Source: CAVXJN01 sp963773585
Lineage (GTDB): Bacteria > Pseudomonadota > Gammaproteobacteria > JASBUN01
Assembly (NCBI GenBank): GCA_963773585.1
Contig: CAVZBR010000008.1
Location: forward strand, 62,001-126,000
Direction: 5' to 3'
DNA: 64,000 bases
Shown: piece after piece, positions 36,949-44,775 of the stretch
Layout: each line of letters starts with the position of its first letter
Numbering within the stretch: position 1 is the first letter of the stretch
Position numbers and translations under genes: made by a program
Notes under the pieces: model-generated
Databases searched by the model: none
What the model saw: the letters and a program-made list of their open reading frames with translations, nothing else
Told to the model about the DNA's origin: nothing

Positions 36949-38228
36949 GAAGCTGATTCCGTGGGAATAGTAAAGCAAACCTGAGCACCGCCCGCGGCAA
37001 CGGGTTCCGCCCACAGGTGGCCACCGTGGGCCTCGACCAACGAACGGCTCAGTGAAAGTCCGAGTCCCATGCTACCGCTGCGCCCCGACACGAAAGGCAT
37101 GAACCATTGCTCCAAATCGCCTTCTCCGAATCCATTGCCGTTATCCGTCAAAGAGACTTGAATCCACCCAGTGGTCGACTGCGCGACGCGAATGGCGATT
37201 TCCCGACCGTAGGGGCGAGCGTCGGATACAGACTCTATGGCATTGCGCAACAAATTCACCAAGACCTGCTCGATGAAAATCGCGTCTACCAACGCGCACA
37301 CATCGTCGTCCGTACCTTCGACGTGGATCGCGATATCTGCATCCTGTATATCGTCGTCGACCACCGCGAGGGCATGCTGCAGCAATCCTGCCACGGTATG
37401 CGGTCGCAGATGCGGAAGTTCTTTGCGGACGTAACTTCTAATACGGCGTATGACTTCGCCAGCCCGTTCGGCTTGGCGCGCGACTTTCTCCAGACTCAGC
37501 TCCAACTCCGCCGCCGCGTTCGGCCGATCATCCTTCAGCAGGTGCTGACCGGCACGTGCGTAAGCGACGATTGCCGACAACGGTTGGCTCAGCTCGTGAG
37601 CCACACCGGATGCCATTTCGCCTAGTGCGTTGAAGCGGGCAGCCCGGGAAATGGTGCCGATGTGACGTCGCGCTTCGGCCTCGGCCTGGCGCTGCTGTGT
37701 AATGTCCACCAGCCGGATTTGGCAACTCTTTCGACCATCGCTCTCGTCTGCAAAAGTCCGGCTGTCCAAACTGGCGCGCACCAGTCGACCGCTGGTATGA
37801 CGCAAGCGTAATTCCATGGCACTGTTCTGCTCTCCGGCCCGGATCAGACTGAGGTGCCTGGCCAATTTCCAACGGTCTGCATCGTGTACCAATTCCGCGA
37901 GAGGTCGGCCGACCAATCGGCCGTCGTAGATACCAAAAAAGTTTTCGGTAGCGCCTCGCGCCCGGACGATCGATCCTTCACCGTCGAGCTCAAGTATCGC
38001 GTTGGCTGCGGTTTCGACGGCTTCATCCAACGTTTCACGCACGTCCTGGGCTTGTCGCGACGCGTCGTGCAGGTCACAATTTTTGAGTTCCAGCTCAAGC
38101 TGACCCACACACAGCTCGTGCGCCAACCGCTCCGCGTCGGTCATCGAACCGTCTCGCAGAGCCTCCATTTCGGCGCGCAAGCGCGCAGTGAGATCCGCAC
38201 GCGACAGACGATCGTAGCGCTCCGTCAC
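36945..38228 (-). CDS. PAS-domain histidine kinase, FixL-like
   Basis: The 427-residue kinase has no membrane helix. Residues 1-65 are helical, a PAS domain follows (about 65-185; ILELDGEGSIVRARGATENFFGI), then an H-box (GEMASGVAHELSQPLSAI), N-box (LLRNAIESV), G1 (DNGNGFGEG) and G2 (GLGLSLSRSLV). The HELxQPL form of the H-box is typical of FixL/DctB/TodS-like kinases. The PAS domain may hold heme, flavin or a small ligand; I see no clear ligand residues. It is translationally coupled to the response regulator. Confidence 0.93.
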   Translation of the reverse strand: MTERYDRLSRADLTARLRAEMEALRDGSMTDAERLAHELCVGQLELELKNCDLHDASRQAQDVRETLDEAVETAANAILELDGEGSIVRARGATENFFGIYDGRLVGRPLAELVHDADRWKLARHLSLIRAGEQNSAMELRLRHTSGRLVRASLDSRTFADESDGRKSCQIRLVDITQQRQAEAEARRHIGTISRAARFNALGEMASGVAHELSQPLSAIVAYARAGQHLLKDDRPNAAAELELSLEKVARQAERAGEVIRRIRSYVRKELPHLRPHTVAGLLQHALAVVDDDIQDADIAIHVEGTDDDVCALVDAIFIEQVLVNLLRNAIESVSDARPYGREIAIRVAQSTTGWIQVSLTDNGNGFGEGDLEQWFMPFVSGRSGSMGLGLSLSRSLVEAHGGHLWAEPVAAGGAQVCFTIPTESAS

Positions 38229-38538
38229 GAAAAACGGATCCAGTAATGACCGACGGGGATAAAAGCGTTGTTCGAACTACGGGTATCGAGCATGAAGGTA
38301 CGTGGAAGACGACAACGACTGTCGATCATCATAGAACCAGCTCTACGCTGAAGAATCGGAACAACGACCTGTATAGTAACACATTTGACGAATTGCACTC
38401 CACGTGCGGCCTACACCATTTCCTTATTTCGATTCCGGCCCATCTGGCTAATACTCTCACTCCCAGCAACGAGTCAGGACCATGGTCAGCCCAGTCCCGA
38501 CCAGCGAAATTTCGTCCCCCTAGCCGAGAGCGACCAAG
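38229..38538. other. Intergenic region upstream of the FixL-like kinase
   Basis: About 310 bases lie between the divergent kinase gene and a small plus-strand gene. It should hold both promoters, but I could not identify convincing -35/-10 pairs. No hairpin or repeat stands out. Confidence 0.4.
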
Positions 38539-38706
38539 ATGGACAACGATCTTGAGCAAGACCAAGAACACACCGTACGCAAGGCGATTCAGGACGTTGT
38601 GGAACGCGAGCGCGGAGCGCTGAGAGAGCCCTACGACCCGCCTAGCGATCCGGACCTAAAGGATTTGTACGATTCGATTTATGATCTTGTAACAGAGCCG
38701 CGCTAA
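38539..38706 (+). CDS. Small acidic protein (55 aa)
   Basis: This frame encodes 55 residues, starting MDNDLEQDQEHTVRKAIQ and ending DLVTEPR. It is strongly charged, with a likely helix (about residues 8-30) and a Pro/Asp/Tyr-rich tail (YDPPSDPDLKDLYDSIYD). A GAGAG precedes the ATG by 8 bases. I do not recognise the family. The coding-like composition and lack of stops in a short ordered frame support it, but evidence is limited. Confidence 0.5.
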   Translation: MDNDLEQDQEHTVRKAIQDVVERERGALREPYDPPSDPDLKDLYDSIYDLVTEPR

Positions 38707-38743
38707 TGTAGGTCGGGCTTTACCATGGCCAACGGAGGGAACC

Positions 38744-38830
38744 ATGAAAGCCGTGATAGTTATTCTGACCTCATTGTTCGTAATGGCCGCCATGACGGCG
38801 GCGGACAGCGCGCTCGCACTGATACGTTAA
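38744..38830 (+). CDS. Microprotein resembling a lone signal peptide (28 aa)
   Basis: GGAGGG lies 4 bases before an ATG that opens a 28-residue frame: a Lys, a hydrophobic core (VIVILTSLFVMAAM) and a small-residue region (TAADSALA) that looks like a signal-peptidase site, then only LIR and a stop. It could be a membrane microprotein, a secreted leader peptide, or the relic of a truncated secreted protein. It follows the 55-residue gene by 37 bases. Confidence 0.45.
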   Translation: MKAVIVILTSLFVMAAMTAADSALALIR

Positions 38831-38958
38831 TCTAAGTCAAACCACAGACGCCATGGCGTGCATCGCGCGCCATAGGCCCCGAACCACCATTTGTCCGAAC
38901 CATGCGCCCGCCGGATTGCGGTTGGCGGCGCGCCACGCACCGTTTAAGCTCAACATCC

Positions 38959-39363
38959 ATGCCGAGCGAACTCACCATAGGACGCCTTGCCCGCGCGGCG
39001 GGTGTGCATGTGGAAACCATCCGTTATTACGAACGTACCGGACTGCTGCTCCGGCCGCCGAAACCTGCCCGCGGCTATCGCCACTATCCTACCGCCGCAG
39101 TGCAACGCATCCGCTTCATCAAGCGCGCCCAATCCCTAGGGTTCAAGCTCCACGAAATCGTCGAGTTGTTGCAGCTCGACAATGGCGATTGCGTGGACGT
39201 GCGCGCACGGGCTGAACAGAAGCTGGCGCTGGTACAGGCGCAGATCCACGACCTCGGTCGCCTGCGCAATACACTTCAGGAACTCATCCGCGCCTGCCAC
39301 GCCAACCGATCTGCAGACCACTGTCCGATTGTGGACGCCTTGTCAGACGAACCCGACACATAA
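38959..39363 (+). CDS. merR: Mercury-responsive regulator MerR
   Basis: The 134-residue regulator has the MerR winged helix (TIGRLARAAGVHVETIRYYER) and a dimerisation helix. Cysteines at 78, 113 and 122 have the same spacing (35 and 9) as the three Hg(II) ligands of Tn21 and Tn501 MerR, and ACHANRSADHCPI is the matching metal loop. The start at 38959 gives the usual N-terminus. It is co-directional with merA, unlike the divergent order in Tn21, with the mer promoter lying between them. Confidence 0.93.
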   Translation: MPSELTIGRLARAAGVHVETIRYYERTGLLLRPPKPARGYRHYPTAAVQRIRFIKRAQSLGFKLHEIVELLQLDNGDCVDVRARAEQKLALVQAQIHDLGRLRNTLQELIRACHANRSADHCPIVDALSDEPDT

Positions 39364-39386
39364 CGCCGATTCCAGCTGCTCCGCCG

Positions 39387-39417
39387 TTGACTCCGTACCG
39401 CGGTACGGCGCTTAGGC
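39387..39417 (+). promoter_or_regulatory. MerR-controlled promoter of merA
   Basis: TTGACT (-35, 39387-39392) and TTAGGC (-10, 39412-39417) are separated by 19 bases. The spacer holds a perfect 16-bp palindrome CCGTACCGCGGTACGG at 39393-39408, the MerR operator. This matches the PmerT layout of Tn21, where the long spacer keeps the promoter off until MerR-Hg(II) untwists it. Confidence 0.92.
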
Positions 39418-39452
39418 TGGCGTCTCCTACCGTTCGATAAGTGGGGACGTCC

Positions 39453-39512
39453 ATGGCTCACGCGTCGACCGTACTCGTGTTCCGGTTCGCCTGCACAGGG
39501 TGTACGCGATGA
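39453..39512 (+). CDS. Putative 19-residue leader peptide overlapping merA
   Basis: An ATG preceded by GGGGAC opens a 19-codon frame (MAHASTVLVFRFACTGCTR) whose TGA overlaps the merA ATG as ATGA. It lies within the transcript expected from the mer promoter. It contains CTGC, a CxxC-type thiol pair. It may serve to couple translation to merA, whose own ribosome-binding site is poor, or bind Hg(II). It could also be chance. Confidence 0.4.
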   Translation: MAHASTVLVFRFACTGCTR

Positions 39513-40906
39513 ACGGCAAGCCCAGGCAGATTACGATTATCGGCAGTGGCGCCGCTGCGTTCGCGTGTGCGCTGCGGGCAGCCGAAGATGGCGCCCGGGT
39601 GACGCTGGTTGAATCCGGCACCCTGGGAGGTACTTGCGTCAATGTCGGCTGTATCCCGTCCAAGGCGCTGATTCGAGACGCCGCGCGCATCCCTCCGGCG
39701 ACGCACCACGTGCGCGGCGTGCAGCAGCAGATCCACGTCAACGGCCGCGCGCTGCTCGAACACCGCAGCGATCTGGTGAGCCGAATGCGGCAGCGCAAAT
39801 ACGCCGACGTACTGGCGGCGTCCGCAAACATACGCCGGCTCTCCGGGCACGCGCGTTTTCATGATGAACACACGTTGCACATCGAGCGCACCGACGGCCA
39901 CACCCGAACGGTGCGGCCCGAGTGCATCCTGATCGCAACCGGCGCCCGCCCCAATGTCCCCGACCTGCCCGGCTTGGCTGGAACGCCTTTCTGGACTTCG
40001 AACGAGGCGCTGGCTTCCCCGGAAATCCCACAGCACTTATTGATCGTCGGCGGTTCGACCGTGGCGGTGGAATTGGCCCAGGCCTATCGGCGGCTGGGAG
40101 CGGCAGTAACCATTGTCGCGCGCAGCGCTCTGCTACCTCGTGAAGATCGTGACATCGGTGCGGCGCTGACGAGGATCTTTCGCAATGACGGAATCGCCGT
40201 GCGCGAAGGCACTGCTGCACTGTCCGTCGCACATAGCGGTAACGAATTCCAATTGCAGACCCCGCAGGAGATTCTGCGCGGCGACCGATTGTTGATCGCT
40301 GCCGGTCGTCGCGCCAATACATCGGCCTTGAATCTTGCCAACACCGGGGTCGAGACGGACGCCGAGGACAGAATTCGGGTCGACGCTCGAATGCGCACCA
40401 ACTGCGCTCATATCTTCGCCGCAGGTGACTGCACCACCCTTCCGCAATACGTATACGTAGCCGCAGCGGCCGGCAAACGTGCCGCGATCAACATGCTCGG
40501 TGGCGAAGCCCGGCTCGATCTCGACACCCTGGCATCGGTGACCTTTCTCGACCCGCAGGTCGCCAGCGTCGGTTTGACCGAACATGCTGCCCGGGAGCAA
40601 AGGCTGAATGTGGAGGCGCGCCTGTTACCCGCGAGTGAAATACCCCGCGCATCGGTCAACGGCGACCATCGCGGCTTCATCAAACTGGTCGCGGAACGCG
40701 GTTCCGGACGGCTGTTGGGCGCCCATATCATTGCCGACCAGGCGGGCGAAATCATTCAAGCGGCGGCGCTGGCGATGCGGGCTGGGTTCACGATCCAGGA
40801 TCTGGCCGATGAGATGATTCCTTATCTCACCATGGCGGAAGGAGTGAAACTTTGCGCGCAGACTTTCATGCAGGACCTGACGCGCTTATCGTGTTGCGCC
40901 GGTTGA
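39509..40906 (+). CDS. merA: Mercuric reductase MerA
   Basis: The 465-residue flavoprotein reduces Hg(II) to Hg(0) with NADPH. It has the FAD motif (IIGSGAAAFACAL), the redox pair (GGTCVNVGCIPSK, Cys43 and Cys48), the NAD(P) motif (IVGGSTVAVELA) and the C-terminal vicinal cysteines of MerA (SCCAG). The N-terminal HMA domain of Tn501 MerA is absent, as in many core MerA proteins. Translation may start at ATG 39509 or GTG 39500. No merT, merP or merB is present; uptake would depend on other routes. Confidence 0.93.
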   Translation: MNGKPRQITIIGSGAAAFACALRAAEDGARVTLVESGTLGGTCVNVGCIPSKALIRDAARIPPATHHVRGVQQQIHVNGRALLEHRSDLVSRMRQRKYADVLAASANIRRLSGHARFHDEHTLHIERTDGHTRTVRPECILIATGARPNVPDLPGLAGTPFWTSNEALASPEIPQHLLIVGGSTVAVELAQAYRRLGAAVTIVARSALLPREDRDIGAALTRIFRNDGIAVREGTAALSVAHSGNEFQLQTPQEILRGDRLLIAAGRRANTSALNLANTGVETDAEDRIRVDARMRTNCAHIFAAGDCTTLPQYVYVAAAAGKRAAINMLGGEARLDLDTLASVTFLDPQVASVGLTEHAAREQRLNVEARLLPASEIPRASVNGDHRGFIKLVAERGSGRLLGAHIIADQAGEIIQAAALAMRAGFTIQDLADEMIPYLTMAEGVKLCAQTFMQDLTRLSCCAG

Positions 40907-40948
40907 CGCCCTTTCCCATTCTACACTCGCGCCGTCGGCTCGTGCCGG

Positions 40949-41197
40949 TCAGTCTGCGGCCAACGCCGCTTTCAGGCGCGGCAGTTGTTGCGCGAAAGTG
41001 CCATAGAAAAACGCATCGCCGATCACCGTGATGGGCGCGACGCGCACCCCGTACCGGGATTTCGCCTCGTCAGCGATACCCGGCGCAGTGATATCGCGTT
41101 CCTCGAATTCGAGCCCCTGTTGCTGCAGCCATTGCTTGACCGCTGCGCAGTCCGGGCAGCCGGGCGATGTGTAGACGAGCACCGGCTTCGACGTCAT
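40949..41197 (-). CDS. Glutaredoxin-like thiol oxidoreductase
   Basis: The 82-residue protein is a short glutaredoxin/NrdH-type thioredoxin fold with active site SPGCPDCAAV and the cis-Pro in VAPITVIGD. It likely reduces disulfides or handles thiol-bound metal. It is the last gene of the minus-strand copper operon, 43 bases after copZ, and it converges with merA. A role in copper or mercury stress is inferred from position. Confidence 0.85.
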   Translation of the reverse strand: MTSKPVLVYTSPGCPDCAAVKQWLQQQGLEFEERDITAPGIADEAKSRYGVRVAPITVIGDAFFYGTFAQQLPRLKAALAAD

Positions 41198-41240
41198 GCC
41201 GGCGCTGGGAATTCTGCCGAGGCGATCTGCTGGGCGCCGT

Positions 41241-41441
41241 TCACTGCACGCTGGCCTCGTAGCCTTCCTCTTTCACTGCAGCCACCAGGGCGTGGGGATC
41301 GGCATTGCCCGTCACTACGGCGCGTTGCGGATCAAGGCTGACTTGCGCCTGGTCCACGCCAGGCACCTGCTGCAACGCTTTGGTCACCGCGGATACGCAA
41401 TGACCGCAGGTCATGCCCGAGATCTCGAGGGTGGTTTGCAT
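41241..41441 (-). CDS. copZ: Copper chaperone CopZ-like HMA protein
   Basis: The 66-residue protein is one heavy-metal-associated domain with the metal-binding GMTCGHC motif near the N-terminus. It should carry Cu(I) to the HMA domains of CopA, encoded 30 bases upstream. Length and fold pattern are standard. Confidence 0.92.
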   Translation of the reverse strand: MQTTLEISGMTCGHCVSAVTKALQQVPGVDQAQVSLDPQRAVVTGNADPHALVAAVKEEGYEASVQ

Positions 41442-41471
41442 CTTGAACTCCTTGGTCTCGATTGAATTCGT

Positions 41472-44009
41472 TCAGTGGATCCCGTGCGCGGCCCGGTGCG
41501 CGCCGGCCAAGTGCGCGCTCGCTTCCGTCGTGGCCCCGTTGCTTGGACCACCGTAGTCGACAGCGCGCAGTCGCCGCAGGCGCAAACTGTTCCCGAGCAC
41601 GAACACGCTCGAGAATCCCATGGCCACACCGGCGACCATGGGATTCAGATGCCAGCCGGTCCAGGGGTAAAAAATGCCGGTCGCCAGCGGAATCAGCAGA
41701 ATATTGTAGAAAAACGCCCAGAACAGGTTGCCACGGATGGTGCCCATGGTGCGCTGCGCAGCATGCAGAGCGGTCACTACGCCGGACAGATCACCCCGCG
41801 TCAGCGTGACGTCAGCCGCTTCGATTGCGATGTCCGTACCGGAACCGACCGCAATACCCACTTCGGCCTGCGCCAGGGCCGGGGCGTCGTTGATTCCGTC
41901 GCCGACGAACGCAACCTTTCGCCCTTGTCCCTGCAATTGGGCGATCGCAGCTGCTTTACCGTCCGGCATCACCTCCGCATGAACTTCATCGATCCCGGCT
42001 TGCGCGGCGACGGCTTCGGCGGTGCGTCGATTGTCGCCGGTGATCATCGCGATGCGCAGGCCTCGCGCTTTCAGAGCGCCCAATACCGCAGCCGCTTCGT
42101 GCTTCAACGGGTCGGCCACGGCCAGAACGGCGCGCACTCGTCCGTCCACGGCCAGATACATGGGCGTCTTGCCTTGCCGCGACAATCCCTCAGCCCGCTC
42201 GGAAACCTGAGATACGAAAATGCCTTCCTTTTCCATGAATCGCGCCGCGCCGAGCAATACCTCCTGGCCGCTGACCTTGGCGCGCACACCGTAGCCGGGT
42301 ATTGCCGCAAAATTTTCGGCCGGCTCCGACCGCACCCCTTCCGTCTGTGCGGCCTGAACGATGGCGCGCGCCAAGGGGTGTTCGCTGCCGCGCTCGACCG
42401 CTGCCGCAAGCGCAAGCACAACGTCGCGATCGCCATCGGCCGCTTCCAGGTCAGTCAACCGCGGGTGGCCTTCGGTCAGCGTGCCGGTCTTGTCGAATAC
42501 GACCGTATCCACATGGGAAAGAGTCTCCAACGCCTCACCCTTGCGATACAGCACGCCAAGTTCCGCCGCCCGCCCGCTGCCGACCATTATCGCTGCCGGT
42601 GTCGCCAAGCCCATGGCGCAGGGACATGCAACGATCAGCACAGCCACAGCACTGACCAGTGCCATCGTGATTGCAGGCGATGGTCCCATCAGCAACCAGG
42701 CAATGAAAGTGACCGCGGCAATGGCGAGTACGGCCGGCGTGAATACTCTGACGACCCGGTCCGCTACACCCTGAATCGGTAGTTTCGAGCCCTGCGCCCG
42801 CTCGACCATGCGAATGATCTGGGCCAGTACGGTGTGCTTGCCCACCTGGGTCACTTCGACGTGCAGAAGGCCGTGTTGATTGACGGTGCCGCCCACCACT
42901 TTGTCGCCGATTCGCTTGGTCACCGGCGCGGGTTCGCCTGTCAGCATGGATTCGTCGACATAACTCTCGCCTTCGACTACTTTGCCGTCCACCGGCAGGC
43001 GTTCGCCGGGTCGTACTACCACTGTATCCCCCGGTCGAAGCTGCGCGACCGGGACGTCCTGTTCGACTGCGTCACGCAGGACGCGCGCCGTCTTGGCCTG
43101 CAGGCCGATGAGTTTTTTGATCGCGGCGGAGGTACGTCCTTTCGCCGTCTCCTCCAGCAACTTTCCGAACAGGATCACGGTAACGATGACCGCCGCCGAA
43201 TCGAAATAGAGGCTGCGCGCTTCGGCAGGAAACCAGGCCGGAAACAGCAGCACCAGGATACTGAACAACCAAGCGGCCCCGGTTCCGGTCATCACCAGGC
43301 TGTTCATGTCGGGGGACAAATGCCGATAGGCGATCCAACCCGGCCGGAAGAAACGCCGCCCGGGACCGAACAACACGATCGTGGTCAGCAACGCCTGCAG
43401 CCAGTCCCAAAACACGGTCGGTGCCAAAGACCGCATAACGTGCTCGATGGGCGGCACGAACATGGCGCCCATCGAAAACACCAACACCGGCACCGTCAGG
43501 GCCGCTGCCACCCAAACGTCCCGGCGCATCGACCGTAGGGCGGCATTGCGTTGCCCGGCTTGCCGCGCGTCTACGTCCTGAACTTCGACCTGATCGAGGC
43601 GATGTGTGCCGTAGCCGGCATCTTCGATCACCGCAGCCAATTCGTCCGGACCGACACTGGCAGGCAAGTAACGCACCGTGGCCCGTTCGGTGGCGAGATT
43701 CACGCTGGCCTCGATCACGCCCGGCAATTTGTTGAGGGCGCGCTCCACCCGGGCCGTGCAGGACGCGCAGGTCATACCCTCGACTCCGATTTCAATTTCA
43801 ATCACTACCGGCTGGTACCCTACGTCGGTCACAGCATCGACGATCGCTTTTGGTTCCAGCACACTCTCGTCATAAACGACACTGGCGCGCTCAGTCGCCA
43901 AGTTCACGCTCGCCTCGTCCACGCCTGACAGTTTGCCGAGCGCGCGCTCCACCCGGGCGGAACAGGAAGCGCACGTCATACCTTCTATGCCAAGCTGCAG
44001 TCGTTTCAT
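41472..44009 (-). CDS. copA: Cu(I)-exporting P-type ATPase CopA
   Basis: The 845-residue P1B-1 ATPase has two N-terminal HMA domains (GMTCASC at about residues 9-15 and 80-86), eight membrane helices, the CPC ion motif (IVACPCAMGLATP), the phosphorylation site DKTGTLTEG, the HPLARAI nucleotide motif and the GDGINDAPAL hinge. The last helices carry YN (FYNILLIPLA) and MGFSS, which mark Cu(I)/Ag(I) specificity. It pumps copper to the periplasm. It is the second gene of the cueR-copA-copZ-grx operon. Confidence 0.95.
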   Translation of the reverse strand: MKRLQLGIEGMTCASCSARVERALGKLSGVDEASVNLATERASVVYDESVLEPKAIVDAVTDVGYQPVVIEIEIGVEGMTCASCTARVERALNKLPGVIEASVNLATERATVRYLPASVGPDELAAVIEDAGYGTHRLDQVEVQDVDARQAGQRNAALRSMRRDVWVAAALTVPVLVFSMGAMFVPPIEHVMRSLAPTVFWDWLQALLTTIVLFGPGRRFFRPGWIAYRHLSPDMNSLVMTGTGAAWLFSILVLLFPAWFPAEARSLYFDSAAVIVTVILFGKLLEETAKGRTSAAIKKLIGLQAKTARVLRDAVEQDVPVAQLRPGDTVVVRPGERLPVDGKVVEGESYVDESMLTGEPAPVTKRIGDKVVGGTVNQHGLLHVEVTQVGKHTVLAQIIRMVERAQGSKLPIQGVADRVVRVFTPAVLAIAAVTFIAWLLMGPSPAITMALVSAVAVLIVACPCAMGLATPAAIMVGSGRAAELGVLYRKGEALETLSHVDTVVFDKTGTLTEGHPRLTDLEAADGDRDVVLALAAAVERGSEHPLARAIVQAAQTEGVRSEPAENFAAIPGYGVRAKVSGQEVLLGAARFMEKEGIFVSQVSERAEGLSRQGKTPMYLAVDGRVRAVLAVADPLKHEAAAVLGALKARGLRIAMITGDNRRTAEAVAAQAGIDEVHAEVMPDGKAAAIAQLQGQGRKVAFVGDGINDAPALAQAEVGIAVGSGTDIAIEAADVTLTRGDLSGVVTALHAAQRTMGTIRGNLFWAFFYNILLIPLATGIFYPWTGWHLNPMVAGVAMGFSSVFVLGNSLRLRRLRAVDYGGPSNGATTEASAHLAGAHRAAHGIH

Positions 44010-44060
44010 GTACAGAGCCTCCTCCGGGCGTTTCGCCAGGACTTCGCTACGCCGACCCGT

Positions 44061-44477
44061 TCAATCATCGTTGTCGGCGAGCGCGGCGAGGATTGGGCAT
44101 TTGCCGGTGGGACCGTGGCCGGAGCAACGCCGGTCGAGCGCCGATAGGCCACGTTTCATCCTCTGCAGATCACGGATGCGCAGTTCGATATCGGCGAGCT
44201 TGCCGTGGGTCAGTCGCTTTACTTCGGCCGCGCTTTTACCGGGGTCATCGCTCAGGGACAGCAATTCGGCGATTTCTTCCAGCGAAAAGCCCAGCGCCTG
44301 AGCGCGGCGAATGAAGCGCAACCGACCTGCCGTATCGGGCGAGAACAAGCGATAGCCGGACGCACTGCGTCGCGCCGCAGGCAGCAAACCGCGCCGCTCG
44401 TAGTAGCGCAACGTCTCGACCGCAACGCCGGTCTGTTTGGACAATTTGCCGACTGTTAATCCGTTTAATCCGTTCAT
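44061..44477 (-). CDS. cueR: MerR-family copper regulator, CueR-like
   Basis: The 138-residue regulator has the MerR winged helix (TVGKLSKQTGVAVETLRYYER) and a metal loop CSGHGPTGKC with Cys118 and Cys127. At the position where MerR and ZntR have a third Cys, it has Ser (KSAAEVK), as in CueR, which favours monovalent Cu(I) or Ag(I). The start at 44477 follows the family pattern; the longer in-frame extension upstream runs through the promoter and is not coding. It is the first gene of the copper operon and thus autoregulated. Confidence 0.88.
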   Translation of the reverse strand: MNGLNGLTVGKLSKQTGVAVETLRYYERRGLLPAARRSASGYRLFSPDTAGRLRFIRRAQALGFSLEEIAELLSLSDDPGKSAAEVKRLTHGKLADIELRIRDLQRMKRGLSALDRRCSGHGPTGKCPILAALADNDD

Positions 44478-44503
44478 ATCGGTTTCCACGCTGCCGAATC
44501 GAA

Positions 44504-44534
44504 GTCTAAACCCTGTGGTAGAGTATAGAGTCAA
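44504..44534 (-). promoter_or_regulatory. MerR-type promoter of the copper operon
   Basis: Read on the minus strand, TTGACT (44534-44529) and TTAGAC (44509-44504) are 19 bases apart, the over-long spacing of MerR-family targets. The spacer contains ACTCTACCACAGGGT, an imperfect dyad typical of CueR-like operators. It would drive cueR, copA, copZ and the glutaredoxin gene. Confidence 0.85.
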
Positions 44535-44622
44535 GGCCCGCTCCTGGCGATCTGGGCACACCGGCGAAAAAGCTACATAAAGCGGGTGACCCGCTGTCAA
44601 CGAGGGGGCCGGAGTAGGGCCG

Positions 44623-44715
44623 GTGGGGGGCACTCGTATCGGCAAGACATCCATGCCCGCGCCATCGCGGGTGCTGGGGGATAGAGTCGCGACAGTGGGA
44701 GGTACTCCTATCGGC
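44623..44715. repeat. Imperfect direct repeat, two copies 72 bases apart
   Basis: Copies at 44623-44643 and 44695-44715 agree in 18 of 21 positions (for example GTGGG-GG-ACTC-TATCGGC). They lie in the gene-free gap between the encapsulin gene and the copper promoter. The unit between them is not otherwise repeated. Function is unknown; they could be remnants of a small tandem duplication. Confidence 0.5.
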
Positions 44716-44775
44716 CTCGGGAGAGGAAAAGCCGCCCGGCAGCGGCGCAGCGAACCTAGCGGTCTCCGAACGCGG

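Noticed and set aside
41475..42782. 435-residue plus-strand frame
   Set aside because: It is antisense to copA and has no protein-like motifs.
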